Shown: positions 8,722 through 20,330 of the stretch, piece after piece
How positions within the stretch are numbered: the stretch's first letter is position 1
Layout of the letters: each line of letters begins with the position of its first letter
Program-made: the position numbers and the translations under genes
Notes under the pieces: generated by a model
What the model was told of the DNA's origin: nothing
Databases searched by the model: none
What the model saw: only the letters and a program-made list of their open reading frames with translations
Source of the DNA: Carya illinoinensis
Taxonomy: Eukaryota > Streptophyta > Magnoliopsida > Fagales > Juglandaceae
NCBI RefSeq assembly: GCF_018687715.1
Contig: NC_056752.1
Span: 11,354,501-11,418,500, forward strand
Length of the DNA: 64,000 nt
Direction: 5' to 3'

Positions 8722-11700
8722 ACAGTTAGCTCTCAAAGACAAAAACCATGGAAGCCCAGATGCTCCATCTCAAGAACCATCGCCCACCGCTATTGATGAT
8801 ACATTGCATGACACCGGATGGATCGTCATGCTCCGTGATTACAGGTTTTGTTGTTCTGATTTATGTTTATATTTATATTTCCGATCATGCATGTTTTTAT
8901 AAATCACGATAATTTATAAAAATAAAAAATTTTGTGACTAAATAAAAAATATTATCTATTAACTTAAATAATCATAATACATCAATGTGATGATGTGTCA
9001 AATATTTTTAAAAAAAAAAAAAACCTTTATATTTAAATTTTAAAATTTAAATTAAAAAATAAAATATTGATGAAAAAAAAATACTACTCAACATGTACTT
9101 AATACCATTCTTCAAATAAAAAAGTACTTAATACAATTCCAAAATATTTCTCTTATTTAGTGATAGTGATGGAAAACAAGAAGGAAATATTGAGTTGCTT
9201 TTGAATTTAGGTATGAGTCGTATATTAGTTTAGAAATAAAATAGGGTTTTTTGATAAATTTGTGTTTGTTTCTCACTACTGGATTATTTTATTTATGATG
9301 AAGGTTTTATAGAGATTTGCGCCTCCGTTCAATGTTGGGGGGTATAATAGTTGTGGGTCTTTTACTCCACATGTCTCTTGTTTGGTTTCCGAGTCGGTTA
9401 GTGTTACTGTTTCTACAATTTGCTCTGGAAAGAACTTTTAACTGACCTTGTCACTTTATATATGTGAAGAAAACGTTAGCTATGGATTTCTAATCCTCTG
9501 ATTTGGTTCTGATCGGGGCTCTGTTGAAGCTTTTGGCTTTTCTCTGTTGCTACTTTTTCTACATTGTTTATTATCTTTTGCTGCTGCATGCTTCTTTACT
9601 TTTTTCGGTAGAGGTTGACTCTGGTGCACTCTTCCGTTTCGATGCATTTGAGGCCAAAAAGGTATAAACTTTTTTGTTCTTTTGTTAATTATGTGTTAAG
9701 CCCTCCTCTTAATTTTGGGGTTTATGGTTCATTTCTCTTTGTGATCTCAAATTCGTTTGTTGGTTTTTCTTTTTATAGGACTTGTTCTAGAGTAGAGTGT
9801 TTTGGGGCTTTTCACATAAGACAATTTGTTACCCCCTTCTAAGAAGGGGTCTAACTTGATACCCTTGTGATTTGGAGAGAGATTCCCCCCACCCCCCACC
9901 CCCCTTTTTTTCCTTCGATTTTGTTTATGTTTTTCTTGAGAAATTCCTAGGGTATTTAGAGGGGTTTGCAAGTGCTTTTTCCCTTGTAAAAAATGACTCG
10001 GTCTCACCTTGCATCATGCCATGCCTCTCAAATCTCCTTTCTTTCTAGGTCACTTTCAGATCTCTGCCCAACCAAGTCCTCTTTCTTTCATTTCATGACT
10101 TCTACAATAGCGCTTCCTCGCCATCTTCCATGCCTCTACCCCTTTCTTCCCCCAATCTAGGCTTAGCCCTCTTCTTTTTGATAATATACCCTTTGTTCAA
10201 AATCTCTACAGCAGCTCAAAGATGCTATCTAGAGACAGATGTCTGAATCTCCATGCCCGCCTTTCACTTCCCTACCTTCCTTCCCTTTCTCGTTCTCCCC
10301 CAACTACTCCATAGCCATGGGTCCATGCACCTTTCTGCCTCAGGGCAGGATTACCAAAGCAATGTTTTGGGTTTCCTCAATAACTTTCTAATCAAATTTG
10401 CTTTTCAGGTGGAGTAGGACCAAGCTAAAGAGATATATTTCTCTAGGTGCCAAGATTGGGTTTCTTAGTTGGATGTCAAATTTGGTCTTCTTTTGGTGTG
10501 GTACAGAGGCAGTTGAACTTTCATGTGCTGCTAGTTTCCAGGTTTTCATCGGCTTGTTCATTTCTCTTTGGATTGAGTTTGTTTCTAAATTTTTTGGGCT
10601 CTCAAATTTTTGTATAATTTTATCTATTACAAGTCTTCCCGAGTGGTTTGTGACCATGAATTTGTTTTTAAATGAGGTTGTTTAAAGTTTATCATTTGGT
10701 TTGCCTTTTGGGTGCAAATGGGTACGTCTTAATCATGACAATCTCAATTGCAGTGTGTTTGCGAGGCTAAGCTTCCCTTCGAGCATTTTTCTTTGTGTTT
10801 GCCGTCTGATGCCTGGCCGTGCATGGAGACTCTGTATTTTTTTTTCTTGGTTCGACAACCCACAACTCGACTCTGCCTCTTGTGAACTTGGGGCGCATCG
10901 CAGTTGGGTGTGGGGCTTTTATAGAGGAGCTACAGAGATGGTACAATCAACACTGAGATGAGAGGAAGGAGATGCACTTACTGAAAGCGTAGGAGCAAAG
11001 GAAGATGATATAGTTTGACAAAGCAAAGGATGATATTTATAGAGTAGAAATGTGATTTGGACAAAATATGAAGGTGCTGGAATTGATTGATCTTCCAGAA
11101 AGTGAGTGAAGCGGTGGAGTAAAGAGGATTTATACAAAATACAAGGTGGTGGAAGTGTTTTATATGAGTAGAAGACACTGGGAAGCGGTGGATTGATGTT
11201 CCAGAAATTGAAAAAGGGGGTGGAATATTTAGGGAGGAAACCTTGATTATGAAATGCATGTAGGGGCAAAATGTGAAGAAAAAGTCTGAACAAAAAACAT
11301 TGTTCATATAGACATCAAGGCTTTTATATATAGAATAGATATACATATATATACAAGTTTATATACATATATACATATACATATATATGTATATGTATAC
11401 ATATATATATACAAAAAACATAGGAGTTTATTTACAAGTTAGTGTTCTATTTACACATATAATTACAACAGTGGAAAATTTGACAAAACGTTTCATAATA
11501 GGAAATCATAATGAATAAACTTAATCGCTCAACACTGAAGTAGATGCAGTTAGACTAAAGTGTTGAAGTTTCGATTATATTTTTGGAAGTAATAGGTGTT
11601 ATCCTTGCTAGATCACATGCATTATTATGGACATTATTTTCAGAGGAATTGATATTCGAAGAAGACCCAATTTCTAGTATACAGAGAATTTCATTGCCCT

Positions 11701-12790
11701 TTGAATCATAAGGCAGACTACATTGAGATTGTGCTCATCTTTGAATTTTATTACTTCGAAGTATTTTCAACTCAACATATCTCTCTCTCTTTTTTTTTTT
11801 TACAAATGTCCTCCTTTTTCTCCACTGATTGAGTAAAATACAATTTTTTTTTTTCGGGCTCTTTTACAGATTCTTCAAAATTTATTTATAAAGAAAGTAA
11901 GACAAAAATTAGAAGAAATTGTGTTGATGATATTTAAGTGTATTTCTTGATCTAATTATGCCATCTTACCAATTGCCATTAAGTTATGGAAGATTATAAT
12001 TCGGTATCAATTTGAGAGGAAGATTTAGGAAATAATTAAGAATGTATCAAACATATAAGTGTACATGAATATATATAAATATATATATATATGAAAATAT
12101 AGTACACAAACAATATTACAGGCGTTTATATCCGAGCCACAAGAAAAAAAAAATTAACTTGAAACAAATTCATAGAGAATACATTAATCAACTAATATAA
12201 GATTAAATTATTTGCAAATAAAACTTGAGATTCACATATAAAAATAAATAAAATTATTATAATCATCACTTACAAGTTCAAACGCTTTTATGAACAAAAT
12301 ATTATTTCATATCATTGATCTAAATTAATTAGTACGTCTAAGAATAATTGGGTTTTTAGAAATGATTTTCTATTAATAATTGGCTTGTTTTAACTGAAAA
12401 TACATGTATTAATCTTTTTTTAATAATATTAGAAAATATCAATGGAAAGAAACTTTACTAATTTGTTCTTAACAAATATTTAAGAAAAATATGATACATA
12501 TGTATTTTTTTGATTTCTTATTGTTAGAAGCATCACTAATATTTTTAAAGAACTAAAATAATGACAATCATAACATATAATAACATTGTTATTAAATAAA
12601 TAAAATAAGAATTTTTCATATGAAAAAGAAGAGAACATACCAAAAAGTAGAAGACAAATAAAAGAACAGTAAAAGTAGAGAAAATTAACAACAAACGGAA
12701 TGAGAAACAATGAAACAACAATAGAAGCAGCAAATATGTTACAAAGAACACATTAGAAGAAGACAACACAATAATTGTATACTGAAATTT
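8722..12790. other. Non-coding, AT-rich stretch specific to unit 1
   Basis: No credible coding exon was found. Short frames at 9,615-9,842, 10,398-10,961 and 10,919-11,346 have low-complexity composition and no family resemblance. About 11,050-11,215 holds two imperfect copies of an approximately 105-bp phrase (ttgattgatcttccagaaa / ttgatgttccagaaattg). About 11,338-11,415 is a nearly palindromic TA-rich tract. No counterpart is evident in unit 2, so part is probably inserted sequence of unknown type. Confidence 0.5.
11330..11420. repeat. AT-rich imperfect palindrome
   Basis: Alternating tatac/atatg words around a centre near 11,385 (catatatatgtatatg) can fold on themselves. It is probably a microsatellite-derived cruciform; no function can be assigned. 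Confidence 0.6.
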
Positions 12791-12791
12791 G

Positions 12792-12810
12792 TTAAATAAC
12801 ACTATATTAA
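12792..12810. repeat. Left 19-bp target-site duplication of the LINE
   Basis: TTAAATAACACTATATTAA directly precedes the poly(T) tract and recurs exactly at 18,834-18,852. The flanking attt also matches, with one mismatch between. This is the length and position expected for an L1-type insertion. Confidence 0.75.
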
Positions 12811-13161
12811 CATTTTTTTTTTACAAATAGTAAACTTTCAGTGATAAAATCAGATTACAAGTGAACTTCATCCAACCAAACAGATTGAGAAATACAATAA
12901 GGAATTGAACCCATCCAGAGCTCAACATCTGCAATCTTCCATACATTCCTTGCCAATTGATAAGTTACTTTGTTTCCTAACCTCAAAACATGTTGAACTT
13001 GAAAATCCTCAAACTGCTACAACAGTTGTTTAACCTCATGGATTAAGTTCCCCAAAGCTGACATAGACTCCCCTCTTCCTTAAGCTTCAACCATCAATAA
13101 ACTATCACTCTCAATGATGATCTTTGAAATCCCCATGAGTATTTTTTATTATCTATTATAG

Positions 13162-13650
13162 GCTGAGATAGATGAACTTTTAACACAAAACACAAGTCCT
13201 ATAGAAATGAGGTCTAGAGGAACCATGACTTGGGCATCAGATGATGTTTATTCAAAAGTTATGAGCCTAGAACGGCCTGGACGTGTGCGCGGTTTGGGGT
13301 TTGCAACTCATACAAGGCAAACTTGTCAACATTTACTACCAACTTCGAACCAAGAAGATGGTATATCTAAGGAAGAGTTTGATAAAATACAGAACGAATT
13401 AACTGAATTGCGAAACTTAGTAAACATATTCATGCATGCACAAGTGAGCACCCCACATATGTTTAGTTGATATCAATCAACCTTATTTTAGAATTTTTGG
13501 ACCCTCATTTGAATTTATATTTAGGCTTTAGGACAAAATCAAAAATATAATGAAGAGGAAGAGAAAGACGAAGAAGAGGAAAATGCTGAAAATGAAGAAG
13601 ATGAAGAGGAAGATGAACAAGAGGAAGAGAATGATGACGACGATGATTGA
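13162..13650 (+). pseudogene. Two terminal exons of a CACTA (En/Spm-type) transposase-like gene
   Basis: C-terminal end of a plant Ptta/En/Spm transposase-family protein. Exon 13,162-13,443 follows an AG acceptor (ctattatag). It encodes AEIDELLTQNTSPIE and then WASDDVYSKVMSLERPGRVRGLGF, the family's characteristic C-terminal block, followed by a leucine-rich coiled-coil-like stretch. A GTGAGC donor at 13,444 and TTTAG acceptor at 13,524 define an 81-bp intron that keeps phase 0. The last exon (13,525-13,650) encodes an extremely acidic Glu/Asp tail ending DDDDD and TGA. The upstream exons are missing, so this is a fragment. It sits inside the LINE's RNase H region together with CACTA-type subterminal repeats. 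Confidence 0.7.
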
Positions 13651-13934
13651 GGGGATTATAAGTAAAGAATCTCAAATTATATTAATATTTTAGTTTAATA
13701 GTATTTGCAACTTTCCTTAATTGAGACAATATCTATGATTATGCCATATATTATGTTTGCTCCATTTTGCTAAGTTGGAATTGGGATGGATTATAAAAGT
13801 TTTGAAGTCGGGTATTAGGAGAAGTGCTGGATTTTGCATTAGTTTTACTACTCTTTTTGGAAGTTGTAAATCTTAGTACGATGTTTAACATATTTTGTCA
13901 TAAAGTTCACAAGCACCACATTCCTTTTAAAATA

Positions 13935-14080
13935 TATATATATATATATGATATCCATACTAAAAGATTAAATTTTTAATAATAGACTCACTTTTTTTTA
14001 AAGGAATGTATGACACTTGCACAATTTTTAATGTAAATGCACAATACTTATGTTACTGTATTTAACATTACTTATTAAAT
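13935..14080. mobile_element. AT-rich MITE relic
   Basis: Contains the phrases 'attaaatttttaataatag' and 'tatgacacttgcacaattt', characteristic of the same stem-loop MITE family seen at about 1,190-1,380 and 63,045-63,420. It lies between the transposase exons and the subterminal repeats. Boundaries approximate. Confidence 0.45.
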
Positions 14081-14539
14081 ATTGAAGGAAAGAAATTGAA
14101 CGGTGTCGCATTGAGATCTTGACGCGCAAACTAAATTCTACAGTTCTATTGAACCTCCCTCCCTCTAGAACTAGAATACATTATACCATTACCGATAGGG
14201 TAGCCCAAAAATTCAACTAAGATTTTGGGGGTATTTTGGTAACATGGCAAATATATATAGCGCACTTTGCCCTCTCTTTTAGAGTGCGAAAAAAGACCAA
14301 GCATAGCAGAGGCGTTTCCGTTATCCACATATAAATTTGGGTATTGGTATTAGAGATGGTTAAGTACTCGATTTTGTTTATTGAGCAGGAGAGGCAGTGG
14401 CAGTGACACATTATGATTATTTTTTTCAATTTTTGTGACAAGAACTTAAGTATTTTTTTCTTTGTATCATTTATATAAGTTTTTTTATTCTTTTTATTAT
14501 TTCTTTAACTACCACTAAATTTATAATAGTCTTCATATT

Positions 14540-15165
14540 TGAGTTATATATTATTACCGGCATAATAATATATATGCCGACACACTTATAAATTACTGGC
14601 ATATCATTGATTAATTTTTGCTATTTTATAAACACCACCAAAGCTATATAATTATTACCGGCATAACAATATAAACGTCAAAAAACTACTAATTTACTAG
14701 TGTAAAAATGATCTATGGTCTGCATTTGTTTAAACGATATAAACGCTGAAAAACTCAATACTTTACCGGCGTAAAATTGATAACTTGTCGGCGTTTTATG
14801 AAACGCCATTAAGGCTATATATACCAGCGTAATATTGTAAATGCCGTCAAACACAATTAACATAATAGTGTAAAATTAATCAATTATTGGTGTTGGTTTA
14901 AACACCACCAAAATTATACATTATTACCAGCGTAACAATATAAACGCAAGGAAAATACTAATTTCCTGCCACATGATTGCTATATTGGCGGCGTTGTTGT
15001 AAATGCCTCCAAAGCTATATATTATTACCGGCTTAATAATTTAAACACCGAAAATTTCAATAATTTACTGGCAGAAACATTAAGTGCCGGCAATAATATA
15101 TTTTTACTAGCGCATTCACAAACATTGAGAATATAAACATTGGTAATTTTATGTTTTTCGCCAAC
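14540..15165. mobile_element. CACTA-type subterminal repeat array
   Basis: At least five degenerate units of about 95-160 bp built on 'attattaccggcataac', '...aatataaacgccgaaaa', 'tttactggcgtaaaa' and 'aaacgccaccaaagctata' (starts near 14,550, 14,653, 14,763, 14,924, 15,019). Dense direct and inverted ACCGGCGT words like these are typical of CACTA subterminal regions. An exact CACTA...TAGTG terminus is not visible, so the end is degenerate or lost. Confidence 0.65.
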
Positions 15166-15175
15166 TAAACATTGA

Positions 15176-16767
15176 ATTGAAGTCCACAAAACATGGCTAA
15201 CAGCTCCACTGCTTCAGGATCACTCACTTCATTTTCAACCTTACTTACAGCCATCAGCACATTACTCTTATCATCTCTCACCACAGCTCTAACCCTGCCT
15301 TATGAATATCATAGAACATTGCCTCATCTATATTTAACTTACAAAAACTAGAAGGTGGAGCATGCCAATAGCACTATTTTTCCAACTTAACAGTAGGAAC
15401 AGATCTAGTGACTTTTTGAAAACATTGCAGGTTTAAAGCATGCTTAAAAACCTACCATGGCTTTAACTTGAGTTGCTCAAAAACCATCTTGTTCCTCCTA
15501 TACCAAAAAGCCCAAGCCAAGAGAAAGAATCTGTCACACAGATCCTTGTCACCTTTCCTCATCACTAACTATGCTACATCTATGACAAATATAGCATCAT
15601 TCACCTCTCTGAACACAGGCATATTCGATAACCATGCATCTCTATGATAGGACAATGTAAAATAGCATAATCTTCCATATAATAGTTATAGAAATCACAG
15701 ATAGTACTAAGATCAACCCTCTTATGTAGATTCGGTTTTGATGGAAGCCCCTCCCAAACATACTTCCATAAATAGCATGTGCAAATATTCTAACCTTGTT
15801 TGGTACCCTCATCTTCCAAACATACTTCCATAACTTATGCTCCTCTCTAGCAATAGAGCACTCTACATTTTCTTGTACAATAAGAGACCTAAAAAAACCT
15901 ATAGTCATTCTTAACAGTAAAAGAGCCATGCCTCTCATACCTTGAAATCAACATATCTAAATGCTGTCCTGGACTCAAAGTGGTCTTCAATATTTCTGAG
16001 GCTACAATTGGATTGAAGAGGGCTCTAATCCTGACTACATTCCACCATCTCGGATCTGTGTCAATAAGTGAAGCCACCTTTAACTAATTATCAATTTATT
16101 CTCTCTCTGACATCTCCTCTTTCAAAGCTTTATGAACAAGAACCCAATTATCCTCCCACACTCTAATTGAATTCCCATCTCCAATTCTCTATTGGCAACC
16201 CTTCATCAGAAACTTTCTTGCCTCCCAAATCCCTCTCCAAGCAAAAGATGGATTAGAACCCCACTTTGACTCCAAGAAGGTGCTGTGTGGAAAGTATTTT
16301 GCCTTATACAGTTGATGGAGCAAAGTATTTTCTTGCCTTAGTACTCTCCAAGCCTATTTTGCAAGCAAAGCAATATTAAACAATTTCAAATCTCTGAAAC
16401 CTAAACCACCCTTACACTTTGAATCACACATCTGCTCTCACCTAACCCAATGAATCCTCCTTTCATTTGATTTCTATCCCCCCCGAAGTCTAGCCATCAT
16501 ACTCTCCAAAGCCTTGCATAAAACTGTTAGGCAACATAAAACAAATCATGGCATAGGCAGATATGGATAAAGCCACAACTTTTAATAAAACCTCCTTACC
16601 TCCTTATGATAAAAGTTTTTCCTTCCAACACTGAAGCTTTTTCCAAACTCTACACTTAATCTCAGCAAAAGTAACTGATTTAACCTTTCCCAACATTGGA
16701 GGTAACCCCAAATATTTCTCATATTGCCAGACTGAAACCCCACCCAACATTGCAATTATATCCTATC
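15176..16767 (-). pseudogene. LINE RT C-terminus, zf-RVT and RNase H (broken)
   Basis: Reverse-strand reading gives, in order: VWQYEKYLGLPPMLGKVKS; a WKKLQCWKEKLLS block ending in a stop where family members read SQAGKE; DPRWWNVVRIRALFNPIVA; SFTVKNDYRFF; EEHKLWKYVWKMRVPNKVRI (zinc-binding RT-linked domain); and WHAPPSSFCKLNIDEAMF...VVRDDKSNVLMAVSK (RNase H). Several frameshifts. The RNase H resumes at 13,145 on the far side of the CACTA remnant. Confidence 0.85.
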
Positions 16768-17180
16768 TAGGGCTATACAAAAAATAGAAAAACCAATCGG
16801 GACCGACTCAAACCGGCCGCTAGAGATCGGAACTGGCGTAGAACCAGTCGGTGCATGGTGGAATTTATTCAAAATCGATGTCTGAACCGCTAAACCAACC
16901 AATGGTTTCACTGTATTTTTTTTTAATTATACATATATGAAATGATGTCATTTAACTTAAACTTAAGTGAAACGGTGTCATTTTGAGACTTAGTATTTGA
17001 AAAAAAAATATAAAGGGAATGGCATCGTTTTAACTCACTCTAGGGTTCGCACAACGCACGCACCTCTTCTTCCTCCTCATTTCTTTCTTCACTTTCACAG
17101 TTTTCAAGTTTCTGCCACCCCCTCCTCTCTCTCTCTCTCTCTCTCTCAAAAATCTCACCGAGTCACTCCGGTTTCATCGT

Positions 17181-17227
<47 letters not shown>

Positions 17228-17282
17228 TCTCACCTCGCGGCATCATCTTTCTCTCTCTCAAATCTCACCTAGTCACTGCAGC

Positions 17283-17366
<84 letters not shown>

Positions 17367-17544
17367 GGTGCATGCAGCCACCGAAGATGCCGATGAACTG
17401 ACCGGAATTATGCCTAGACCGATGACAACTGTTTCCTCCCCCTTCACCAGCTGGTTTCGGTCGAGATTTACAACATTTCAAGGTATCGGTGTAGTTTCGA
17501 TTTTAGAAAAAAAAACTGCACCGATGCATCAGTTTTCACCCATA
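16768..17544. mobile_element. Non-autonomous hAT-type element (777 bp) with 8-bp TSD
   Basis: Inserted in the LINE RT region. Flanked by ATCCTATC at 16,760-16,767 and 17,545-17,552 (perfect 8-bp duplication). Ends TAGGGCTATACAAAA and TTTTCACCCATA, an imperfect inverted repeat of the plant hAT TAGGGsTG type. GC-rich subterminal words (accgactcaaaccgg, agaaccagtcggtgc) follow. The interior holds three long (CT)n runs (17,126-17,148, 17,181-17,222, 17,286-17,364) and no transposase, so it needs an autonomous partner. Confidence 0.8.
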
Positions 17545-18171
17545 ATCCTATCTAACATCTTCAGAGACATTTGAACCAAAAACCATTGATGTCTTAGCCA
17601 TATTTATGTTCTAGCCTGACACTAACTCATATTTTTTAAGAATAGTTTGAATATTTTGACAAGTGTTTACATATGCCTTACAAAATATCACTAAGTCATC
17701 TACAAATAGCATGTGATTAACCCTAAGAGCTCCCTTACAAACCCTTATCCCTACCACAGTTTTCCTTGTCTCAACATCCTTTAAAAGGCAAATTAGTCCT
17801 TCAGTGCATATGAGGAGAAGTTAAGGAGACAGTAGGTCTCCTTACCTTATCCCTCTAGAAGAAACTAAAGTGTCAGTTGGTATCCCATTAACAATAACAA
17901 AGAAAGGAACAGAAGTCACACAGCTCATAATAAGACCAACCAATCTCCCAGCAAAACCATACTTCAACAGAATTCTCTCCAAAAAATCTCACATCATCCT
18001 ATCGTCGGCCTTAGACATGTCTAACTTTAGGGACATAAACCCCTCCTTTCCCTTCCTCTGATTATTTAGAAAGTGAACTAATTCATAAGCCACTAACACA
18101 TCGTTAGTGATAAGTCTCTTGGGCACAAAAGCACTTTGTGTTTCCAAAATAATAGAGGGTAATACTATCAA
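17545..18171 (-). pseudogene. LINE reverse transcriptase N-terminal/palm fragment
   Basis: Reverse-strand RT: MIVLPSIILETQSAFVPKRL...LKLDMSKADD (RT finger/palm, first catalytic Asp block with DMSKAYD altered to DMSKADD) at 17,989-18,171, then the FVDD active-site region at about 17,690. Upstream LINE parts (ORF1, endonuclease) are not present. Confidence 0.85.
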
Positions 18172-18833
18172 ATTTGTAGAAATTGTAATGGTGTTATTGT
18201 AGATTTGGCTGAAATAGTGTTATTAATATCAAATTTGTTATTAAACTATTAAATTTATCCAATAATCAAAAAAATATTTACATTTGGAAATGATATGTCT
18301 AAAGAAACCAATAAATAAAAATCATTAATAAAAGAGAAAAATAATATATAAGTAACTCAAAATAAAAAGAAAGTAAAATATTATACGACATTAGAATTTG
18401 TTTTTTTAAGATTTTATTTCTATAAGATTTTTATGAACACTTAGTATTTATTTAGAAGCAAAGAAGAGAAGACTATAGTCTAATTGATAAACCCAAACTC
18501 ATTTGTAGCATTATTTATTTATCACATGTAATGGCTAAAAGAAATTAATTTCTTCTTTCAAAAATGACAATAACTTTTAATAATATCATTATTAAACTAA
18601 GAATTATAGGAAATTTGATTTAATCTTTTTATGATTTACTTTTGTTATTAAAATTCTATGAACAGTTAGTATTAATTTAAAAGGGAAAAAGAACAACTCC
18701 AAAGTTTTTGTTTCTAACATAATCTACTTGTGATATTCAGAGCACAAATAGTCAAAATTAAAGCCCAATGGAGAAAACTCTCCCTCCCTAGTTCTAAACG
18801 ACAAACCCAACCCATCTATATTCTATACATTTC
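18172..18833. other. AT-rich segment between LINE and its distal 19-bp repeat
   Basis: No coding similarity. Two imperfect internal copies of a motif are visible (tttttatgaacacttagta at about 18,427 and attctatgaacagttagta at about 18,653), each followed about 60-130 bp later by 'gacaaacccaa'-like text. It lies inside the presumed LINE target duplications but does not look like LINE sequence. Confidence 0.45.
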
Positions 18834-18852
18834 TTAAATAACACTATATTAA
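18834..18852. repeat. Right 19-bp copy of the LINE target-site duplication
   Basis: Exact repeat of 12,792-12,810. Confidence 0.7.
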
Positions 18853-19873
18853 GAAGAATAAACGATTTAATAAATATGTAGATCGACTTAAATTAATAAG
18901 AAATTACAATTTTTTACATGATGAAAAATTTAAATTATAGTAAGAAAAATATTAATATTAATTTTAATAATTATAGTTGATTGCGTATGTTGAATGTTTG
19001 TTATTTCAAGAATAAATATATATCGTCATGTTAATTTTAAAATTAGAAACTACAGTAATAAATCTTAAAGAACATAATATAAAATTTCATCATTTACAAT
19101 ACAACAAAACGGAATTTCGTCATAAAATCAGGGGCAAAAAAGGGAGAAAAAATAGATAAAAATTCACTGTTCACCTTGGATTGACACTAATTTGATAAAT
19201 ATATATTGGCTTTTAACAACTTTTTAAGGCTTTTTTAATTTTATACATTTTTGAATTTGAAAACTATAAAATATGTGTCTTATAAAGCAAGTTTTATATA
19301 TTTTTTTGGCTAGATTTATAAAGCGATTTCATAAAAATATGTGACTGAATGTAGTACCTTTGAATTATTTTATAATAAGAAAATTTACAATCTAGTTATT
19401 ACATAAAAACTTTAAATTTATAAATTTACTTTTATAAAATACTTTATCGATAAAATATTTATCTTTTTAAATAAAAAAATTTATCTTATTCAATTTTATA
19501 TATACTTTTAAGGTTTATATATTGGATATGAGTGTTCACACCTATCTTTCCCTTTCTTTTGTTTCTTCTCTCACTAGTTACAATAAAGAAATGAAATCCA
19601 ATCGAGTCAAAATTGAATATATAATTCATTTGCAATACCAAATCGGAAAATAATATCCCTTCTATGGGGTTGGAGTAGTATCCACTAGCTATCCATCCTT
19701 GAAGAGTGGTGTTTTTTTTCTTCTTTTTTTGTTTCTTTCTAATTTTAATTCTTTAATTTTCTTTTGCCTTTTTAATTGGCCCATTTTTTCAATTTTAGAG
19801 TTGTGTCAAGTTATAAACATTATCCGGTTTGGATAATCTTACGTGATTTTGGAGACATGGGACATAAATTTTA

Positions 19874-20004
19874 TTCAAAAATTATATGTGCACTTCACTA
19901 ATGTAATTGACTATATCACTTTTTTATATATAAAATAAATATTTTAGCCAATTATATCAGTAAAGTGTGCAAAGAGTACGTAAAAATGATTATATATAGC
20001 AAAA
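19874..20004. mobile_element. Stem-loop MITE (about 130 bp)
   Basis: Long inverted repeat: attatatgtgcacttcactaa...aattgactatatcac at the left pairs with the complement of ccaattatatcagtaaagtg...gtaaaaatgattatata at the right. Absent from the paralogous position in block B' (about 44,160-44,240). Related in sequence to 43,858-44,003. Ends approximate. Confidence 0.6.
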
Positions 20005-20118
20005 TTATTAAAATAATTATTCTATTCTAACATGTAAAATTTAAGAAATATTTTAGTGTTTAAATTGTATGCTATTTTTCATTTTTGTGAAATTTAGAAA
20101 ACAATGGTTGTCAATGCT

Positions 20119-20315
20119 AGGTTTGGATACAAAGATTGTTTTAACTCATCTCATCTAATCATTACAATTTTTATAAATTTTCATATAAAATATAACAAAC
20201 AATTCAACTTTTTCAAATATCAAAACATGAATAATAATAATAATAAATAATATTTAACAATATTTTATTTAACTTTCATCTAAAACCATCTCATTTCATC
20301 TCACTATCCAAACCT
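20119..20315. mobile_element. PIF/Harbinger-like MITE (about 197 bp)
   Basis: Begins aggtttggatac and ends with its inverse, tatccaaacct; interior ttttaactcatctcatctaa. It interrupts block B, while block B' (about 44,304-44,322) is uninterrupted. Same broad family as 3,533-3,857 and 56,609-56,827. Confidence 0.7.
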
Positions 20316-20330
20316 CGTAAACAAAGCCTC

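Larger units (their letters stand above)
12811..18171 (-). mobile_element. Plant L1-type LINE relic, interrupted by CACTA and hAT sequence
   Basis: On the reverse strand, from high to low coordinate, the element shows: an RT N-terminal part (17,989-18,171, QSAFVPKRLITNDVLVAYEL); the RT active-site region near 17,690 (NHMLFVDDLVIF, from F/YADD); KYLGLPPMLGKVKS (about 16,700); WRW-type zf-RVT sequence with DPRWWNVVRIRALF (about 16,070); RNase H (WHAPPSSFCKLNIDE, about 15,360); and the RNase H C-terminus (IIIESDSLLMVEA, about 13,100). It ends in poly(T) at 12,812-12,822, which is the poly(A) tail. A 19-bp duplication (12,792-12,810 and 18,834-18,852) abuts the tail. Stops and frameshifts throughout make it dead. 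The sequence between 18,172 and 18,833 is not recognisably LINE. Confidence 0.85.

Noticed and set aside
9615..11346. Hydrophobic short frames in the unit 1 intergenic stretch considered as small membrane proteins
   Set aside because: Overlapping frames on both strands, composition driven by T-rich DNA, no counterpart in unit 2 and no gene structure.
14540..15165. Regularly spaced short repeats suggestive of a CRISPR-like or satellite array
   Set aside because: Units vary from about 95 to 160 bp, are degenerate and contain inverted words; the transposase exons upstream point to CACTA subterminal repeats in a plant genome.
16997..17481. Frames rich in Leu-Ser or Arg-Glu alternation
   Set aside because: Translations of (CT)n/(GA)n microsatellites inside a hAT element; same for 56,886-57,158 and 58,492-58,816.
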